Shown here one piece after another: positions 8,418-17,719 of a stretch of DNA of 64,000 bases. A model generated the notes under the pieces. That model saw only the letters and a list, made by a program, of their open reading frames with translations. It was not told where the DNA came from and did not search any database. The stretch comes from Sphingobium sp. TCM1 (GTDB lineage Bacteria; Pseudomonadota; Alphaproteobacteria; Sphingomonadales; Sphingomonadaceae): assembly GCF_001650725.1 (NCBI RefSeq), contig NZ_LXVX01000016.1, positions 186,001 through 250,000 of the forward strand, in the 5' to 3' direction. Within the stretch, counting starts at the first letter, position 1. Each line of letters starts with the position of its first letter. The translations under genes and the position numbers were made by a program.

Positions 8418-9887
8418 TTATTTCTTCATGAAATTCTGGAAACCGGGCGGAAGCTTGGGCATGTTGCCGCCCAATCCGCCAAGGCCGCCCAGACCCGACA
8501 GGTCGGGACCACCCGCACCGCCGTCCGGGCCGCCAAGGCCACCCATGCCGCCGCCGGTGAACATCTTGGCCAGCCCCTTGAGGCCGCCCATCTTGCGGAT
8601 CTTCTTCATCGCCGTTTCCATTTCCTGATGCATTTTCAGGAGACGGTTGACGTCCTGCACGGTCCGCCCGGCACCCTTGGCGATGCGGATCTTGCGCTTG
8701 GCGTTGATCAGCGCGGGCTTCTCCCGCTCCTTGGGCGTCATCGATCCGATCATCGCGTCGAGATGCAGCAGCGTCTTGTCATTGGCGCCGCTGTTCGCCA
8801 TCGCCGCCTGCGCCTTTTTCAGGCCCGGCAGCATCCCGGCAAGCGCGCCCAGGCCGCCCATGCGGCGCATCTGGTTCAACTGCGCCCGCAGATCGTTCAT
8901 GTCGAACTGACCCTTGGCCATCTTCTTGGCCAGCTTGTCCGCTTCCTCGGCGTCGATGCTCTCGGCCGCCTTCTCGACGAGGCTGACGACGTCGCCCATG
9001 CCCAGGATGCGCTGCGCGACGCGGGCGGGATGGAAGGGCTCGATCGCGTCCAGCTTCTCGCCGGTGCCCGCGAACTTGATCGGGCGACCCGTGACCGCGC
9101 GCATCGACAGCGCAGCGCCGCCACGGGCATCGCCGTCCATGCGGGTCAGCACCACGCCGGTCAGCGGCACCTGCGCCGAGAAGCTGGTCGCGACATTGAC
9201 CGCGTCCTGGCCGGTCAGCGAGTCGACCACCAGCAGGATTTCCGCCGGATTGGCGACGTCGGCGACCGCCTTCATCTCGTCCATCAGCGCCTGGTCGACG
9301 TGCAGGCGGCCGGCGGTGTCGAGCATGACCACGTCGAAGCCCTGGAGCTTCGCCGCCTGGAGCGCGCGCCTGGCGATCTCGACCGGCTGCTGGCCCGCGA
9401 TGATCGGCAGGGTCGCGACGTCGGTCTGGGTGCCGAGCACGGCCAGCTGCTCCTGCGCAGCCGGGCGCTGGACGTCGAGCGACGCCATCAGCACCTTCTT
9501 GCGTTCCCGCTCCTTCAGCCGCTTGGCGATCTTGGCGGTACTGGTGGTCTTGCCCGACCCCTGCAAGCCGACCATCATGATGACGGCCGGCGGGGTCACG
9601 TCGATCATCAGGTCGGACGTGTCCGAACCCAGCGTCTCCGTCAGCGTGTCCGAGACGATCTTGACGACCATCTGCCCCGGCGTGACCGACCGCAAAACGT
9701 CGCTGCCAACCGCGCGCTCGGTGGCCTGATCGACGAACTGGCGGACGACGGGCAGGGCGACATCGGCTTCCAGAAGGGCGATTCGCACCTCGCGCATCGC
9801 GGCGCGGACATCGTCCTCCGTGAGCGCACCGCGCCCACGCAGCTTGTCGAATACCCCACCGAGACGATCGCTTAGCGAATCGAACAT
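8418..9887 (-). CDS. ffh: Signal recognition particle GTPase Ffh
   Basis: A 489-residue SRP54 homologue. The N domain starts MFDSLSDRLGGVFDKLRG; the G domain has GLQGSGKTTSTAKIA (P-loop), DVQRPAAQEQL, DTAGRLHVD and LTRMDGDARGGAALS. The M domain binds 4.5S RNA and signal peptides and ends in a Gly/Met-rich tail (MGGLGGPDGG). I chose the ATG at 9887, which has GAGG 5 bases upstream, over the adjacent one at 9890. With FtsY at 15.2 kb it targets inner-membrane proteins co-translationally. Confidence 0.97.
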   Translation of the reverse strand: MFDSLSDRLGGVFDKLRGRGALTEDDVRAAMREVRIALLEADVALPVVRQFVDQATERAVGSDVLRSVTPGQMVVKIVSDTLTETLGSDTSDLMIDVTPPAVIMMVGLQGSGKTTSTAKIAKRLKERERKKVLMASLDVQRPAAQEQLAVLGTQTDVATLPIIAGQQPVEIARRALQAAKLQGFDVVMLDTAGRLHVDQALMDEMKAVADVANPAEILLVVDSLTGQDAVNVATSFSAQVPLTGVVLTRMDGDARGGAALSMRAVTGRPIKFAGTGEKLDAIEPFHPARVAQRILGMGDVVSLVEKAAESIDAEEADKLAKKMAKGQFDMNDLRAQLNQMRRMGGLGALAGMLPGLKKAQAAMANSGANDKTLLHLDAMIGSMTPKEREKPALINAKRKIRIAKGAGRTVQDVNRLLKMHQEMETAMKKIRKMGGLKGLAKMFTGGGMGGLGGPDGGAGGPDLSGLGGLGGLGGNMPKLPPGFQNFMKK

Positions 9888-9948
9888 CATCACCTCATTT
9901 GGACCGAAAGGCCCGGAAAACTGCACTTACCCATCAAACGACAAAATC

Positions 9949-9972
9949 GCCGGCGGGCGAAACCTCGCCGGC
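9949..9972 (-). terminator. Rho-independent terminator after the membrane-protein gene
   Basis: On the minus strand a 7-bp GC-only stem (gccggcg against cgccggc) with a 10-base loop is followed by GATTTTGTCGTTT. It lies about 110 bp past the stop of the gene at 10084-10806 and before ffh, separating the two transcripts. Confidence 0.65.
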
Positions 9973-10083
9973 CAGCGTCCATCCGATGCCCCTCTTGGGC
10001 GTCCTGGAGTCGTCAGGGTATCGGACGGAGACCGGCCGATTGCACGGGCGCCCTTAGCGCAAGGGCGTCCGCGATGCAAGCAA

Positions 10084-10806
10084 TCAGGCAGGAGCCAGAA
10101 CGGCGACCAGTGCACCGATCGGCGGGGTCGCCGCCAGCAGCGGAACCGCCACCCCCTCGACGATGACGACCAGCGCCCCCACGCCATAGGCCGGATGCAC
10201 CCGGCGGCGCGAGATCGGATCATAGGCCGCCGCGATCCCCAGATAGAGAAGCTGCATCCCCAGCACCGCCAGTCCGCCCCACGGCCCCAGCAGCGCCATC
10301 GGCAATATCCGCCCGAATGCGGGACCGATTATCGCGATCAGCGTACAGATCATCAACCGGCGGTGCCAGTCGGTCCGCCGCCGCGCGCGGATGGCCAGCG
10401 TCAGCAGCAGCATGAAGGCCACTATCTCCAGCAGGCTCAGCGCCATGAAGATGCGCGGCGTGAAGAAGGGCGGCACCCGCCCCAGCCGCACCGCCATGCC
10501 GGCGGTCAGCAGGCCCAGGGGCACCATCGCCACGCCCAGCCCCACGGCGATCCACCCCAGCCGCCGATGCAACGCCATCGTGCCACGCCAAACCAGCGCG
10601 GCCTGCGCGACGAACAGCAGCGTCCACGCCACGAACACGGCGCCATGGACATGCACCCAATAGGGCACACGTCCCACATCCACCTGGCCCCGCAGGGCAA
10701 AGGAGCCGAAACCACCGATGACCGTGACCGCAATGAAGACGGCCATGGCCAGAAAAAAGCCGTTCTCGCGCGCGGTGACGCGCGGCGGCATAGCTATCGC
10801 ATCCAT
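10084..10806 (-). CDS. Uncharacterised polytopic membrane protein
   Basis: A 240-residue inner-membrane protein with about six or seven hydrophobic helices. Histidines occur in recurrent contexts near helix ends (VHVHGAVFVAW, ALHRRLGW, DWHRRLM), reminiscent of haem- or metal-binding membrane proteins, but this is only a visual impression and I do not recognise the family with certainty. The ATG at 10806 gives MDAIAMPP; a longer reading frame upstream has no membrane or signal character. It is transcribed alone, divergent from the APC permease. Confidence 0.75.
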   Translation of the reverse strand: MDAIAMPPRVTARENGFFLAMAVFIAVTVIGGFGSFALRGQVDVGRVPYWVHVHGAVFVAWTLLFVAQAALVWRGTMALHRRLGWIAVGLGVAMVPLGLLTAGMAVRLGRVPPFFTPRIFMALSLLEIVAFMLLLTLAIRARRRTDWHRRLMICTLIAIIGPAFGRILPMALLGPWGGLAVLGMQLLYLGIAAAYDPISRRRVHPAYGVGALVVIVEGVAVPLLAATPPIGALVAVLAPA

Positions 10807-10987
10807 GGGAGCCCTTTCCGCTCGATGACCCTGGCGCGACCCTTCGACTGTCGTTGACGCCTTTCTATCAGAAGCGCAGGGGCAAGACGACAGGGCGCGA
10901 CGATTCCCGTCAGCGCTTGCGCGGGACGCTGTTTTACGCCAGCACAACAGCCCGCAACAGACATATATATGGGGAGCCGATCAGGAC

Positions 10988-12382
10988 ATGAGCTGGACAC
11001 GCCGCAAGCCGATGGAGGCGATGATGCCGCAGGAGGCGGTGCACCAGATGGCGCGCACCCTTTCCTGGCCGCATCTGCTGGCGCTGGGCGTCGGCGCAAT
11101 CGTCGGCACCGGCATCCTGACCTTGATCGGGGTCGGCGCGGACCGGGCCGGCCCCGCCGTGCTGCTCTCCTTTGCCATAGCGGGCGCGATCTGCGCCTGC
11201 GCCGCGCTCGCCTATGCCGAACTGTCGACCATGATGCCGGCGGCGGGCAGCGCCTACAGCTACTCCTATGTCGTGCTGGGCGAAGGCATCGCCTGGATCG
11301 TGGGCTGGAGCCTGATTCTGGAATATTCGCTCGTGGTGTCGACCGTGGCGGTCGGCTGGTCGGGCTATGCCGGGCCGCTGCTGACGCCGCTGGGCTTCCC
11401 GGAACTCTTGACCAAAGGGCCGGAACTGGGCGGCCTCGTCAACCTGCCCGCCATCTTCATCATCGCCGTGGTCGCGGGCCTGCTGATGTTCGGGACCCAT
11501 GAAAGCGCGCGCCTCAACACCATCCTCGTCCTCATCAAGATCGCAACCCTGAGCCTGTTCGTCTGGGTCGCCCTGCCCGCTTTCGACGCACAGAATTTGC
11601 AGCCCTTCATGCCCTTCGGCTTCGCCAAGCATATGGGGCCGGACGGGGTCGAACGCGGCGTGATGGCGGCCGCCGCGATCATTTTCTTCGCCTTCTACGG
11701 CTTCGACGCCATCTCGACCGCGGCAGAGGAAGCGAAGAACCCGGACCGCGACCTGGCCATCGGCATCGTCGGGTCGCTGATCGTCTGCACGCTCATCTAT
11801 GTGCTGGTGGCCGCCGCCGCGATCGGCGCCCTGCCCTTCACCCGTTTCGCCGCCAGCCCGGAGCCGCTGGCGCTGATCCTGCGCGAGATGGGACAGGGCG
11901 GCATCGCCCGGATCGTAGCCATCGCCGCCGTGATCGCGCTGCCGACCGTGCTGTTGGGCTTCCTCTACGGCCAGAGCCGTATCTTCCTGGTGATGGCGCG
12001 TGACGGCTTCCTGCCGCAGAGCCTTGCAAAGATTTCGCGGCGCGGCACCCCCGCACGCATTACTGCCGTCACCGCCGTGCTGGTGGCGATCATCGCCGGC
12101 GTCCTGCCGATCGACGAGATCGCGGCACTGGCCAATGCCGGCACCCTGATCGCCTTTACCTCGGTCGGCCTCTGCCTCCTCGTCCTGCGACGCCGCTCCC
12201 CGGACCTCAAGCGCCCCTTCCGCACCCCCGCCGCCTGGTTGGTTGGTATCGGCGCGGTCGCAGGCTGCGCCTATCTGTTCGTCAGCCTGCCGATGAAGAC
12301 GATTCTGGCGTGTGCGGTGTGGAACGCGATTGGGTTGGCAGTCTATTTTCTTTACGGGCAGCGGCGGGCAACCGTCGTGTAA
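10988..12382 (+). CDS. APC-family amino acid permease (cationic amino acid type)
   Basis: A 464-residue transporter with about 12 transmembrane helices. Helix 1 carries the substrate-binding G-V-G-A-I-V-G-T-G-I-L pattern of APC carriers, followed by PAVLLSFAIAGAICACAALAYAELS and PAAGSAYSYSYVVLGE, strongly like bacterial homologues of the cationic amino acid transporter (YfnA-like) group. FYGFDAISTAAEEAKNP in helix 6 is also diagnostic. It would take up amino acids with protons. It is monocistronic as far as can be seen; substrate is inferred from family only. Confidence 0.9.
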   Translation: MSWTRRKPMEAMMPQEAVHQMARTLSWPHLLALGVGAIVGTGILTLIGVGADRAGPAVLLSFAIAGAICACAALAYAELSTMMPAAGSAYSYSYVVLGEGIAWIVGWSLILEYSLVVSTVAVGWSGYAGPLLTPLGFPELLTKGPELGGLVNLPAIFIIAVVAGLLMFGTHESARLNTILVLIKIATLSLFVWVALPAFDAQNLQPFMPFGFAKHMGPDGVERGVMAAAAIIFFAFYGFDAISTAAEEAKNPDRDLAIGIVGSLIVCTLIYVLVAAAAIGALPFTRFAASPEPLALILREMGQGGIARIVAIAAVIALPTVLLGFLYGQSRIFLVMARDGFLPQSLAKISRRGTPARITAVTAVLVAIIAGVLPIDEIAALANAGTLIAFTSVGLCLLVLRRRSPDLKRPFRTPAAWLVGIGAVAGCAYLFVSLPMKTILACAVWNAIGLAVYFLYGQRRATVV

Positions 12383-12398
12383 GGGGGAAAGTAAGTTT

Positions 12399-13016
12399 GT
12401 GGTATCCGGACTTTTGATGGCAAGTGCGCTTGCATTGGCTTCACCGGCCGGAAATCCCGGCAGTTGGATGTCCGACAACGACTATCCGGCCGGCGCGCTG
12501 AAACGACGAGAGGAAGGCACAGCCGGCTTCCAGCTATTGATTGGCCCAAAAGGACGAGTTGCCCGGTGCACGATCATGGAACCCAGTGGCTCGACGGACC
12601 TGGACGCAGCCACTTGTAGTATGATCGTCGCTCATTCAAAGTTCAGACCAGCGACCGACGAAAGCGGTCAGCCGAGCTATAATATTTATGACGGACGCCT
12701 CACATGGCATCTGCCCGGTCGTTCCGGACCGTTCAGGAGCAAGAGGCCCGCACCACCTGGCCCGACAATTGAATTAACGGTTCAAAAATTGCCCGACGGT
12801 TCACGGGAAAAAATGGTCTGGCTCATCGCCAGATACGACGCCACCGGACAGATGGCTGCGTGCGAGCCAAGCCCTACCAATTCCAAAGAATGGAAGCTCG
12901 CCTCTGTCGCCTGCGGGCAGGCGAAAGCAATACCCGCCGAGATCATCAAGGACAATGACGGCACCCCCATATCCTTGGTTCGCGGCATCAGCGTCTTGTT
13001 CAAGACCGCGCAATAG
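12399..13016 (+). CDS. Secreted protein with TonB C-terminal-like domain
   Basis: About 205 residues. A GTG at 12399 sits 7-8 bases after AGGGGGAAAG and gives a short signal peptide (VVSGLLMASALALASPAG); the ATG at 12417 is an alternative. Residues about 30-100 (DYPAGALKRREEGTAGFQLL through STDLDAATCSMIVAHSKFRPA) match the TonB/TolA C-terminal fold seen in many sphingomonad energy-transducer-like proteins. The second half is unrecognised. Without a proline-rich linker or membrane anchor it is probably not a functional TonB. Base composition is somewhat less GC-rich than the neighbours. Confidence 0.7.
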   Translation: MVSGLLMASALALASPAGNPGSWMSDNDYPAGALKRREEGTAGFQLLIGPKGRVARCTIMEPSGSTDLDAATCSMIVAHSKFRPATDESGQPSYNIYDGRLTWHLPGRSGPFRSKRPAPPGPTIELTVQKLPDGSREKMVWLIARYDATGQMAACEPSPTNSKEWKLASVACGQAKAIPAEIIKDNDGTPISLVRGISVLFKTAQ

Positions 13017-13059
13017 CCCGGACTCGCCTTTTTCGTCCACTCCCACTACATGCGCGCCC

Positions 13060-13860
13060 ATGGGACGTTTTTCCAAAATGCATGGCCTGGGTAACGACTT
13101 CGTCGTGATCGACGCCCGCGCCCACCCCGTCGAGATGACGGAAGCGCGCGCGCGGGCCATTGCCGATCGCCATGCCGGCATCGGCTGCGACCAGCTGATC
13201 CTGATCGGCGACGCGCCGGATGCCGACGTATCGATGCAGATATTCAACGCCGACGGCAGCGAAGTCGAGGCGTGCGGCAATGCCACACGCTGCGTTCCCC
13301 TGTTCGTCGGCCGCGACGTGCTGATCCGCACCAGGGCGGGCCTGCTGGATGCCAAAGCCGTCGACGGCGGCGCGAGCGTAGACATGGGTGCGCCGCGCTT
13401 TGAGTGGGATGCGATCCCGCTCGCCTACCCCATGGACACGCTGACCATGGGCGCGACCTGGGAAGACCTGCCCGCACCCGCTGCGGTCAATGTCGGCAAC
13501 CCGCATGTGATCTTCTTCGTGGACGATCTGGACGGTGTGAACTTCGACCGTCTCGGCCCGCTGATCGAGCATGATCCGCTCTTCCCCGCGCGCGTGAACG
13601 TCAATTTCGCGCAGGTCGTCGGCGACAATCATATCCGCCTGGTCGTATGGGAACGGGGCGCGGGCCTGACGCGCGCCTGCGGCACCGGCGCCTGCGCCAC
13701 CGCCGTTGCCGCCATCCGCCGCCGCCTGATGGCCGGCCCGGTGACGGTCAGCCTGCCCGGCGGCGACCTCGTCATCGAATGGGCACCGGGCGGCACCATC
13801 CAGATGACCGGCCCCGCCACCCATGTCTTCGATGGCGAGGCGGACTGGTCGCGCTTTTAG
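13060..13860 (+). CDS. dapF: Diaminopimelate epimerase
   Basis: A 266-residue enzyme that converts LL- to meso-diaminopimelate for lysine and peptidoglycan synthesis. It starts MGRFSKMHGLGNDFVVID. Both catalytic cysteines are present, Cys72 in EACGNATRC and Cys207 in RACGTGACAT, as is the NVGNPHVIFFV segment. It is followed after 3 bp by mtaB, so the two are cotranscribed; dapF-mtaB-ftsY is a common alphaproteobacterial order. Confidence 0.97.
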   Translation: MGRFSKMHGLGNDFVVIDARAHPVEMTEARARAIADRHAGIGCDQLILIGDAPDADVSMQIFNADGSEVEACGNATRCVPLFVGRDVLIRTRAGLLDAKAVDGGASVDMGAPRFEWDAIPLAYPMDTLTMGATWEDLPAPAAVNVGNPHVIFFVDDLDGVNFDRLGPLIEHDPLFPARVNVNFAQVVGDNHIRLVVWERGAGLTRACGTGACATAVAAIRRRLMAGPVTVSLPGGDLVIEWAPGGTIQMTGPATHVFDGEADWSRF

Positions 13861-13863
13861 GCC

Positions 13864-15105
13864 ATGGCCGGCCCCGACATCATCACCATGGGCTGCCGCC
13901 TCAACATCGCGGAGAGCGAGGCGATCCGCGACATGGCGAGCGGCCAGGACGACCTGATCGTCGTCAACAGTTGCGCCGTCACCGCCGAAGCCGTGCGCCA
14001 GACCCGCCAGGCGATCCGCCGCGCCCGGCGCGAACGCCCCGACGCCCGCATCCTCGTCACCGGCTGCGCCGCCCAGACCGAGCCGCAGACCTTCGCCGCC
14101 ATGGCCGAAGTCGACGGCGTGATCGGGAACCGGGAGAAGATGGAGGCGGCGTCCTTCGCCCTCGTGGCAGAACGAGTCCGCGTCTCCGACATCATGGCCG
14201 TGCGCGACACCGCGCCGCACATGGCGTCGGCCTTCGCCGATCATGCCCGCGCTTTCCTGGAGGTGCAGAATGGCTGCGACCATCGCTGCACCTTCTGCAT
14301 CATACCCTATGGCCGGGGGAACAGCCGCTCCGTCCCCGCCGGCGCGGTGGTCGAGAAGGCGAAGCAGCTGGTCGATGCCGGCTACCGGGAAATCGTGCTG
14401 ACCGGCGTGGATGTCACCAGCTATGGTCCCGACCTGCCGGGCAGTCCGTCGCTGGGCCTGTTGATCGAACGCATCCTGAAAGGCGTGCCCGACCTGCCCC
14501 GCCTGCGCCTCTCGTCGATCGACAGCGTGGAAATCGATAACCGCCTGCTCGATCTGATCGCCCATGAGCCGCGTATGATGCCGCACCTGCATCTCTCGCT
14601 CCAGGCCGGCGACGACCTGATCCTCAAGCGCATGAAGCGCCGCCACGCCCGCGCGGACGCGATCCGCATCGTGGAGACGGTCAAGGCCGCCCGCCCCGAC
14701 ATCAGCATCGGCGCGGACATCATCGCCGGCTTCCCGACCGAGGACGAGGCGATGTTCGAAAACAGCCTCCGCCTGATCGATGAATGCTCCATCGTCCACG
14801 GCCATATCTTCCCCTATTCACCCCGCACGGGCACCCCCGCCGCACGGATGCCGCAGATCGATCGCGCGACGATCAAGGCCCGCGCCGCGCGGCTGCGCGA
14901 TGCCTGTGCCACCCGCCGCGAAGCCTGGCTCCGCAGCCTGATCGGCACCACCCAGTCGGTGCTGGTCGAACGCAGCGGGTTGAGCGGCCATGCGGAAAAT
15001 TTCGCGCCCGTGCGCTTTACGGAAGGGCAAGCGCCCTCCTCCATCATGCGCGCAACCATCACGGGCCTTGAGAATGGCTCCCTGATCGCGCAAGAGGCGG
15101 CATGA
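13864..15105 (+). CDS. mtaB: tRNA t6A37 methylthiotransferase (MtaB type)
   Basis: A 413-residue radical-SAM methylthiotransferase that converts t6A to ms2t6A at position 37 of ANN-decoding tRNAs. The N-terminal UPF0004 domain has three cluster cysteines (Cys11 in TMGCRLN, Cys37 in NSCAVT, Cys68 in TGCAAQ), and the radical-SAM motif is Cys138-x3-Cys142-x2-Cys145 (NGCDHRCTFCIIPYGRG). A TRAM-like C-terminal part ends the protein. The MtaB subgroup is inferred from the N-S-C-A-V-T and TGCAAQ pattern and the dapF neighbour. Confidence 0.92.
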   Translation: MAGPDIITMGCRLNIAESEAIRDMASGQDDLIVVNSCAVTAEAVRQTRQAIRRARRERPDARILVTGCAAQTEPQTFAAMAEVDGVIGNREKMEAASFALVAERVRVSDIMAVRDTAPHMASAFADHARAFLEVQNGCDHRCTFCIIPYGRGNSRSVPAGAVVEKAKQLVDAGYREIVLTGVDVTSYGPDLPGSPSLGLLIERILKGVPDLPRLRLSSIDSVEIDNRLLDLIAHEPRMMPHLHLSLQAGDDLILKRMKRRHARADAIRIVETVKAARPDISIGADIIAGFPTEDEAMFENSLRLIDECSIVHGHIFPYSPRTGTPAARMPQIDRATIKARAARLRDACATRREAWLRSLIGTTQSVLVERSGLSGHAENFAPVRFTEGQAPSSIMRATITGLENGSLIAQEAA

Positions 15106-15122
15106 CAGGGATTTCCATCATC

Positions 15123-15212
15123 CGTCATTCCCGCGAAGGCGGGGATCCATCTCCCGGACTTGCGGTTTTGGGATATGGCCGGAGATGGTTTCCCGCCTTC
15201 GCGGGAATGACG
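15123..15212. repeat. Palindromic REP-like element between mtaB and ftsY
   Basis: A perfect 21-bp inverted repeat, arms 15123-15143 and 15192-15212, built around CATTCCCGCGAAGGCGGG, separated by 48 bp. The arms can fold into a long hairpin. Sequences of this CGTCATTCCCGCGAAGGC type occur as dispersed intergenic repeats in many proteobacterial genomes (established in general, not checked for this genome). It fills almost the whole gap and may affect mtaB mRNA stability or termination. Confidence 0.8.
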
Positions 15213-15225
15213 ATGGTTTATTTGC

Positions 15226-16158
15226 ATGGCTGACACTTCCTGGCGCGACCGCCTCTTCGGCGGATTGAAGCGCACCTCCGACAGGCTCGGGGAAAATCTC
15301 ACCGGCCTTTTTACCAAGGCCGCGCTCGACAACCAGACACTGGACGAGATCGAGGAAGCGCTCATCATGTCGGACCTTGGTCCCGCCATGGCCGCACGCG
15401 TGCGCGAGCGGCTGGCCGAGGGGCGCTACAACAAGGAACTGACCGAGGACTATCTGCGCGAAATCATCGCGGAGGAGATCGAGAAGACCCTCGCCCCGGT
15501 CGCCCGCCCGCTGGAGATAGAGGCCTTCCCCCGCCCGCAGGTGATCCTGGTGATCGGCGTCAACGGCTCGGGCAAGACCACCACCATCGCCAAGCTCGCC
15601 CATAATTTCCTGGAGCAGGATTATGGCGTGATGCTGGCGGCGGGCGACACCTTCCGCGCCGCTGCCATCGGACAGCTGAAGGTCTGGGCCGAGCGGCTCG
15701 GCGTCCCCATCGTCGCGGGCAAGGAAGGCGGCGACGCGGCGGGCATCGTCTTCGATGCGGTCAAGCAGGCCACTGCCACCGGCATCGACGTGCTGATCGT
15801 GGACACCGCCGGCCGCCTCCAGAACAAGACCGAACTGATGGACGAACTGGCCAAGGTGCGCCGGGTTCTGGGCCGATTGAACCCCGCCGCTCCGCACGAC
15901 GTTGTCCTGGTGCTGGATGCCACCACGGGACAGAATGCGTTGAACCAGATCGAAGTCTTCAAGGAAACCGCTCAGGTGACGGGCCTCGTCATGACCAAGC
16001 TCGACGGCACGGCGCGCGGCGGCGTGCTGGTCGCGGCGGCGGAGAAATATCGCCTGCCCATCCATGCGATCGGCGTGGGCGAGAAGATCGAGGATCTGCG
16101 CCCCTTCGATCCGGGCGACATGGCCAAGGCGATTGCGGGGACGGCCTATGCCCGCTGA
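15226..16158 (+). CDS. ftsY: Signal recognition particle receptor FtsY
   Basis: A 310-residue SRP receptor GTPase consisting of the N and G domains only; the long acidic A domain of E. coli FtsY is absent, as in most alphaproteobacteria. The G domain shows GVNGSGKTTTIAKLAH (P-loop), GDTFRAAAIGQL, DTAGRLQNKTELMDEL, TKLDGTARGG and the closing GVGEKIEDLRPFDP. It receives ribosome-nascent-chain complexes from Ffh at the inner membrane. Its 3' end overlaps yciB by 11 bp. Confidence 0.97.
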   Translation: MADTSWRDRLFGGLKRTSDRLGENLTGLFTKAALDNQTLDEIEEALIMSDLGPAMAARVRERLAEGRYNKELTEDYLREIIAEEIEKTLAPVARPLEIEAFPRPQVILVIGVNGSGKTTTIAKLAHNFLEQDYGVMLAAGDTFRAAAIGQLKVWAERLGVPIVAGKEGGDAAGIVFDAVKQATATGIDVLIVDTAGRLQNKTELMDELAKVRRVLGRLNPAAPHDVVLVLDATTGQNALNQIEVFKETAQVTGLVMTKLDGTARGGVLVAAAEKYRLPIHAIGVGEKIEDLRPFDPGDMAKAIAGTAYAR

Positions 16159-16810
16159 CACCAAGGCGTCCGCAAAGCCCGCTCATGGCGGCACGCTCAG
16201 CCTGGCGCTCGACTTCGGGCCGCTGCTGGTCTTCTTTCTGACCTACAAGGGCGCAGGCTGGATCTGGGGATCGGGCAATCCCATCACCGCCATGACCTTC
16301 GGCACCGCAGCTTTCATGGCGGCGATCGTGATCGCTGTCATCATCTCGAAGGTGAAGCTGGGCCGTGTGTCGCCGATGCTCTGGCTCTCGGCGCTGCTGA
16401 TCCTCTTCTTCGGCGGCCTCACCATCTATTTCCACGACCAGAGCTTCATCCAGCTCAAGCCGACCATCATCTACAGCTTCTTCGCGCTGATGCTGTTCGC
16501 CGGTCTGCTGCGCGGCAAGCCGCTGCTCAAATATCTGCTGCAAGCAGCCTATGACGGGCTGACCCATGAAGGCTGGCTGAAACTGTCGCGCAACTGGGCG
16601 CTGTTCTTCGTCGCCATGGCGGTCGCGAACGAGGTGATGCGCCGGTCGATGAGTTTCGATACATGGCTGGCGGTCAAGGTTTGGGGCGTTACCATCGTGT
16701 CGATCGTCTTCGCCGCCGCCAACATCCCGATGCTCATGCGCCATGGCCTGACCCTGGGCGATAGCCTGGACAGCGACGAAGTCGGCGAAACCACCCCACC
16801 GCAGGGATAG
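16148..16810 (+). CDS. yciB: Inner-membrane septation protein A / YciB family
   Basis: A 220-residue membrane protein with about five or six helices. The family phrases LALDFGPLLVFFLTYK near the N-terminus, KPTIIYSFFALMLFAGLLRGK in the middle and GWLKLSRNWALFFVAMAVANE toward the C-terminus identify the YciB/IspZ septation family, involved in cell-envelope synthesis or septation. The ATG at 16148 overlaps the ftsY end, so translation is coupled. Confidence 0.93.
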   Translation: MPADTKASAKPAHGGTLSLALDFGPLLVFFLTYKGAGWIWGSGNPITAMTFGTAAFMAAIVIAVIISKVKLGRVSPMLWLSALLILFFGGLTIYFHDQSFIQLKPTIIYSFFALMLFAGLLRGKPLLKYLLQAAYDGLTHEGWLKLSRNWALFFVAMAVANEVMRRSMSFDTWLAVKVWGVTIVSIVFAAANIPMLMRHGLTLGDSLDSDEVGETTPPQG

Positions 16811-16978
16811 GCGCCTTTTTCTGCGATCGTTTCGCAATAGGCATATCCCCCTTTCAATCCCCGTCAGGGTGAGCATATGGGAGGCGCGGCGGGCTTGCAG
16901 CCCAGCCCGGATCATTGAACCAACCGGCCGCGCCAGCCGTTGTGCGGCCGTCCCATAACGAACCCGAGGAGTTCCGCC

Positions 16979-17593
16979 ATGGCCTTTGTTCTGCCCGACC
17001 TGCCCTATGCCAAGGATGCCTTTGGCGACATCCTTTCGGTCGAAACCTTCGATTTCCACCATGGCAAGCATCACAACGCCTATGTCGTGAAGGCCAATGA
17101 ACTGGTCGCTGCGGACCCCGCCCTGCAGGGCAAGTCGCTAGTGGAACTGATCAAGTCGTCCAAGGGCGGCCTTTTCAATCAGGTCGGCCAGATCTGGAAC
17201 CACACATTCTACTGGCAGTCGCTGTCGCCGACCAAGACCGCGCCCACCGGCGAACTGCTGGCCAAGATCGAGGAAGCCTTCGGGTCGGTCGATGCGCTGA
17301 TCGAAAAGCTGAAGACCGAAGCCGTCGGCCATTTCGCCAGCGGCTGGGCCGCGCTGATCCTGAAGGACGGCAAGCTGGAAGTGACCAGCTATCATGACGC
17401 CGACACCCCCGTCGCGCATGAAGGCCATGCGCCGCTGCTGATCGTCGATGTGTGGGAACATGCCTATTATATCGACTATCGCAACCTGCGCCCCAGCTAT
17501 GCCGACCGCATCCTCAAGGAAGCGATCAACTGGGATTTCGCCGCCCTGAACCTGGACGGCGAGGGCGCCAGCCGCGCCGACCAGCCCGCCTGA
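16979..17593 (+). CDS. sodB: Superoxide dismutase (Fe type)
   Basis: A 204-residue Fe/Mn superoxide dismutase converting superoxide to oxygen and hydrogen peroxide in the cytoplasm. It starts MAFVLPDLPYAKDAFGD, with metal ligands His27, His75 (QIWNHTFYW), Asp157 and His161 (DVWEHAYYIDYRN). The combination of WNHTFYW and HFASGWAAL resembles the iron-dependent group. GAGGAG precedes the ATG. An in-frame upstream start at 16940 is not needed. A hairpin follows at 17601. Confidence 0.95.
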   Translation: MAFVLPDLPYAKDAFGDILSVETFDFHHGKHHNAYVVKANELVAADPALQGKSLVELIKSSKGGLFNQVGQIWNHTFYWQSLSPTKTAPTGELLAKIEEAFGSVDALIEKLKTEAVGHFASGWAALILKDGKLEVTSYHDADTPVAHEGHAPLLIVDVWEHAYYIDYRNLRPSYADRILKEAINWDFAALNLDGEGASRADQPA

Positions 17594-17600
17594 TCGGACG

Positions 17601-17632
17601 GACTGTCTCCGCGCCCCGGCGTGGAGACAGTC
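17601..17632. terminator. Strong hairpin after sodB
   Basis: A perfect 10-bp stem (GACTGTCTCC against GGAGACAGTC), whose 12-base interior can extend pairing further. It starts 7 bp after the sodB stop. No clear T run follows on the plus strand, so it may end transcription inefficiently or protect the sodB mRNA 3' end. Confidence 0.6.
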
Positions 17633-17719
17633 ATTCCCGCACCATTATGGTGCCGGAACAATATTTTGTTAAAGCTCCTGCGGTCATGATCGGCTCTCCG
17701 TGGCACGGGGAGCGCCCTG

